Assembly (NCBI GenBank): GCA_000499405.2
Contig: HG738137.1
Coordinates: forward strand, 12,522,121-12,586,120
Length of the DNA stretch: 64,000 nt
Reading direction: 5' to 3'
Source: Onchocerca volvulus
Lineage: Eukaryota > Nematoda > Chromadorea > Rhabditida > Onchocercidae
Shown: in pieces, positions 60,430-64,000 of the stretch
Numbering within the stretch: position 1 is the first letter of the stretch
Layout of the letters: each line of letters opens with the position of its first letter
Notes under the pieces: model-generated
Told to the model about the DNA's origin: nothing
Databases searched by the model: none
What the model saw: only the letters and a program-made list of their open reading frames with translations
Made by a program: the position numbers and the translations under genes

Positions 60430-63400
60430 CTCATCACTTTATTTTCATCAAAACACAGCACAATTTACAATATATTAACTACAGCGTAAAACTTAGTTGT
60501 ACTAAAATATTTTTATGACACAAAGACCTTTGATTATTCCTTCATATTTATTCCAAACCAAAAAAAAAAATATTTCGATTTTTCCGACATCGAATTTGAT
60601 TTATCCTAACATTTTCTAATCGCTTCAATAAACTGTTTATATCCAAATCTAGTTATTAGGATTTAGTTTATTTATGATACGAAAACCATAACTTTTTTTT
60701 AAACAATATCTTATTGAATTTCGTTTGCTCCATTTCTGAATTGGTTCAGTAAATTGTTTTATTCAATTTCCAACCAGCAATTGGATTAATTGAATTTTAA
60801 TTATAATCGTCTCATTGAGTTAATTAAGGCCCCAATTGCTTCTTGGATATTTCAACTTGACGGAAATTACAGCAGTTATTCAACTGCTTTTGAGAATATC
60901 TCCTTTATGTCATTTTTCCTTTCATTCGAATTCCCCCCTCCTGTCGGGAAAGTTTTTTTGTTCATGTTATGAAAGAGACGAATCCTGTTCGAAGAAAGTT
61001 TTACTGACGGAACAGTAATTTATTTATGTTACAAGCAATTACTGGTGAATGTCCAAGTAAATTGATCATTGAGTTATTCTTTTCTTTGTCGTTCGTAGAG
61101 ATTGGGTAGAACAACTGAAATATCGATTGCTATGTCGGATTGTTGCTATAGCAGCATCGATCTGTGTCGAACTTGAACCTGAACTTGAATTGATACTGTT
61201 GAACTCAAATGCTGTGTCAGTCTAAAAATTTGAATTCGAACTCTCCTCTTCCAAAATCCGAACCTTTTAATCCTTTCGGGTTCTCTTCCTTACTTGATCT
61301 CTGATGTGTCGCCTCCTGATTGGTCGACCTCACCTCATTTATCTATTAATCGGACGTTGGCAGTAAACATGTTTATCGGCTTGTTGGTCTCTTTGAAAAA
61401 TTGTTGGTTCCTTTGATACTATCTTCGCTTTATTTGACTTTTAACACTTCTTGTTTACAATAATTATATCTCTTGGAATTTCCCGAGGCCTTCCAACCGT
61501 CATTATAGTTTGACTTTGTTCTCTTTAATCAAATTGCTTAATGACTGTTCACTTTTTCTTGTCCACTCTTGACTTCTTTATTTCTAATAAATGAAAACCT
61601 ATGTATAAACAAATGACAAATAATTAATTTGAAAATAGAATACAGGACAATTTTATTGTGTGTATTTTATATATATGTAAAGATCTGATTTCGACTTTTC
61701 GGCGCCATATGTTCAATATATATGTTGTAGTTTTGAGTAAAGGAATTTCAACATTTAAGTGTGTCACCATCTGAACAAAATAAAGAAATTGTTAATTTTT
61801 AAATTCTACTAAATCATCAAAAAGAAAAAAATTAATAACAAGAAACAATTTTTATTCTTTATTGCAGATATAACTGAAATTTGACCAGATTTTTCAAAAA
61901 AAAAAAAAAAAAAAGTAAAGTTCATGTATTTTTATTGCAGTACTCCGAATTAAAAACTGAAGAAAGTTGATATATTTTTATAGATATTATTTTAAATTTT
62001 TAAAAAATTAAGTAAAAATGGTGTATTTGTATAAGTTTTTTTTTCCAGCACTTCAGTTTTTTCAAAAAACTAAGCGAAACTTCATGCATATATTTTTTCT
62101 TGTATTTCAGTCTTGTATTTTCCCATTTAATCTGTTTCAAATCTCTCATTTCATTGTTTTTTTTTATTATTTTTTAACCGATACAAATAACATGAAAATG
62201 GTTATAGTTAACATTATCAATTATTGGGATATTACATATGGTATATTATCATCCATAATCGGATAACTGTAGTATGTAATTTTAAAAGAAATCGATTATT
62301 TTTCGATTATTTCATTATTTATTCGGATCCGTGAAAACTTTTGGGATGATACGTTTTCTTAAACATAAAGAATATTTCAAATTAAGGTCGGGTAGAATTC
62401 TTTTTTTTTTTATTCATTTTATATTTTTTCAATATATTAATTCAGATGTATTTTGACATTAAATTTTATAATTCCAATTTGATGTCTTGTTGGTTAGATG
62501 GAAATACTTTATAATTATAACGGAAATATAATTAAATTATAAAAGTTTTCTATATAGTAGAAACTTGTAATATTTTTCAGGCAAATAAATCATTTATCCA
62601 TATCTCGTACAAAAGCTTTCTTCTGATCCGCTAAAGCTTATGTGCATTGTCTGAAACGTTATAAATCATATTAATTATTTGGAATGTTGTAAGGACTAAA
62701 GCTTATGAGCATTGTTTAGAATAGTAAGCATTGTCTATCTTTCATCTTTTGTCTTGATAACTTTTCTTCTTTTTTGTAATTTACATGTTACAAACCACTG
62801 CCCACTACAACGACCAAGAATTATCGAGATAAAAAGGATATTCTGGGGTGATTCACTTTTCAGTCAGTTCTCTGTTCGAATTACTCAGCAGTCGCTCAAT
62901 CTACATAACAAGCAATACCTCCCAATCCATTTTTATTGCATCCAAGCGATTAACTACAATTGTAATATCATTTGTCTTATAACATAGACAAAGGAATAAA
63001 TCTTCCGCCAATCAATGAACCTTTTTCAGCAGAATTCGTCTATGTCATAATATAAACAACTTTCCCGACAGATGTTGTGGGAATTTTTTGGCGTACAAAC
63101 AGTTGTGATAAAAGTCTTATTGATTGACGTGAATTTATTCTTTATAAGACAATTATTATAGAATATTACGAATAGACAATTATCATGGAATATTACGATT
63201 GCTAAATTGTTCTTTGTCGCTCGTAGAGGAAAATTTGCTGGGAATTTGATTGATATTGTAGTTTAGTAGAGATGCTAATACTGAATAGTACCGAATCAAA
63301 ACTCATTATTAATTGATTTAAGTGAATCGATGAGAGTTTTTCGTTTTCATATAGATAATCCTAGTTGTTTATATAGTGAGAATTGGTTAACATTTTAATC

Positions 63401-64000
63401 ATCGAACATAAGTTTGTTTGTCAGATTGGGGGATGAAAGTTGGATAAATGATCCATCATTTTAGCATTGAAACATTTACTTTACTTTTTTCTGTAATGAA
63501 TCATATATCTGAGAAATATTTCAAGTGAAGTAACCTTTATATAAAAAATTCCCATAATATCAATTTATTTCAATTACTCCGAGATATTTCTATAATACCA
63601 AAAATACTTTGATTATTTCGACATATTTATATATTAAGTAAAATAATCATTATATTTTCTTCTTATTATTTTAGCAATCTAAAAAACTTAAATTAATCCA
63701 TAATCATTGATTGTATATGTCACAATATTTTGTACTTAATTAGTACTTATTTTAAAATTTTTCGATTTAAAACTAAAAAATGAATCCTGCTTAGTTTCAT
63801 ATTTCTTGATTTATAAGCGAGAGATAATTATTTAATTTCTAACTTCTTAAGATGAGATCAATAAACAAAATTCTATTTAATGTCGTAAATTTTAATTCAA
63901 AATCAAAAACCCATTCTTCTCTGCTATCATATATATGTATACATATAATTATTCATCTACACGACACAAAACGTAGGAAATTTGAAACTTTTTTTTTTTT
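60430..64000. repeat. Segmental repeat, copy 2 (runs off the window)
   Basis: Second copy of the 57296-59185 segment with insertions. The most conserved part is 63309-63989, which differs from 58540-59184 mainly by short indels and scattered substitutions and ends in the same ACGTAGGAAATTTGAAACTT followed by poly-T at the window edge. The insert at about 60945-61490 resembles the reverse-oriented LTR tail at 53690-54080. The insert at 62555-62810 is a copy of the 51046-51490 repeat. No intact coding region was seen. Confidence 0.82.

Overview
The window looks like nuclear DNA from a parasitic nematode, most likely a filarial or other spirurid worm. It is strongly AT-rich and full of homopolymer tracts. 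Its protein-coding genes are split into many short exons with GT-AG introns, and the six genes have clear animal orthologues. A short run of the nematode telomere motif (TTAGGC) and a decayed fragment of a bacterial Obg GTPase, plausibly from a Wolbachia-type endosymbiont, point the same way. The species cannot be fixed from the sequence alone.

I could assemble six complete multi-exon genes with phase-consistent joins. (1) 4707-9758 (+): a D-aspartate/D-amino-acid oxidase of 382 aa with a secretory-type N-terminus. (2) 10985-15784 (+): URI1, the unconventional prefoldin, 471 aa. (3) 21454-17917 (-): Rab27, 213 aa. (4) 27921-24450 (-): an 11-exon major facilitator of the TMEM180/MFSD13A type, 460 aa. 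(5) 29050-33155 (+): a Smad2/3-class receptor-regulated SMAD, about 505 aa. (6) 43403-46453 (+): a papain-family cathepsin L with signal peptide, propeptide and complete catalytic residues, 356 aa. A U2 spliceosomal RNA gene lies at 38520-38723 (+). uri-1 and rab-27 converge tail to tail. The transporter and the SMAD diverge from a shared 1.1-kb upstream region. No operon is demonstrated, although uri-1 has a splice acceptor two bases before its ATG, as expected for spliced-leader trans-splicing.

The rest is gene-poor. 1-4.7 kb and 33.2-43.4 kb are AT-rich intergenic DNA with microsatellites; the latter also holds the U2 gene, a perfect palindrome and a BEL/Pao reverse-transcriptase scrap. 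From about 46.5 kb to the right edge the window is a graveyard of LTR-retrotransposon pieces in both orientations. LTR starts of the TGTCGG-ATAACCGA type, a primer-binding-site-like motif with a gag-like relic, a 168-bp-arm foldback, and a segmental repeat (57.3-59.2 kb against 60.4-64.0 kb) are visible. The Obg fragment sits inside this region at 49487-49818 (-).

The genes do not form one pathway. They are ordinary conserved functions: D-amino-acid catabolism, a chaperone scaffold, regulated secretion, transport, TGF-beta signalling, proteolysis and splicing. The most notable items are the bacterial Obg relic, the TSFT C-terminus of the SMAD, the CxxC tail of Rab27, the secreted form of the oxidase, and the LTR foldback.
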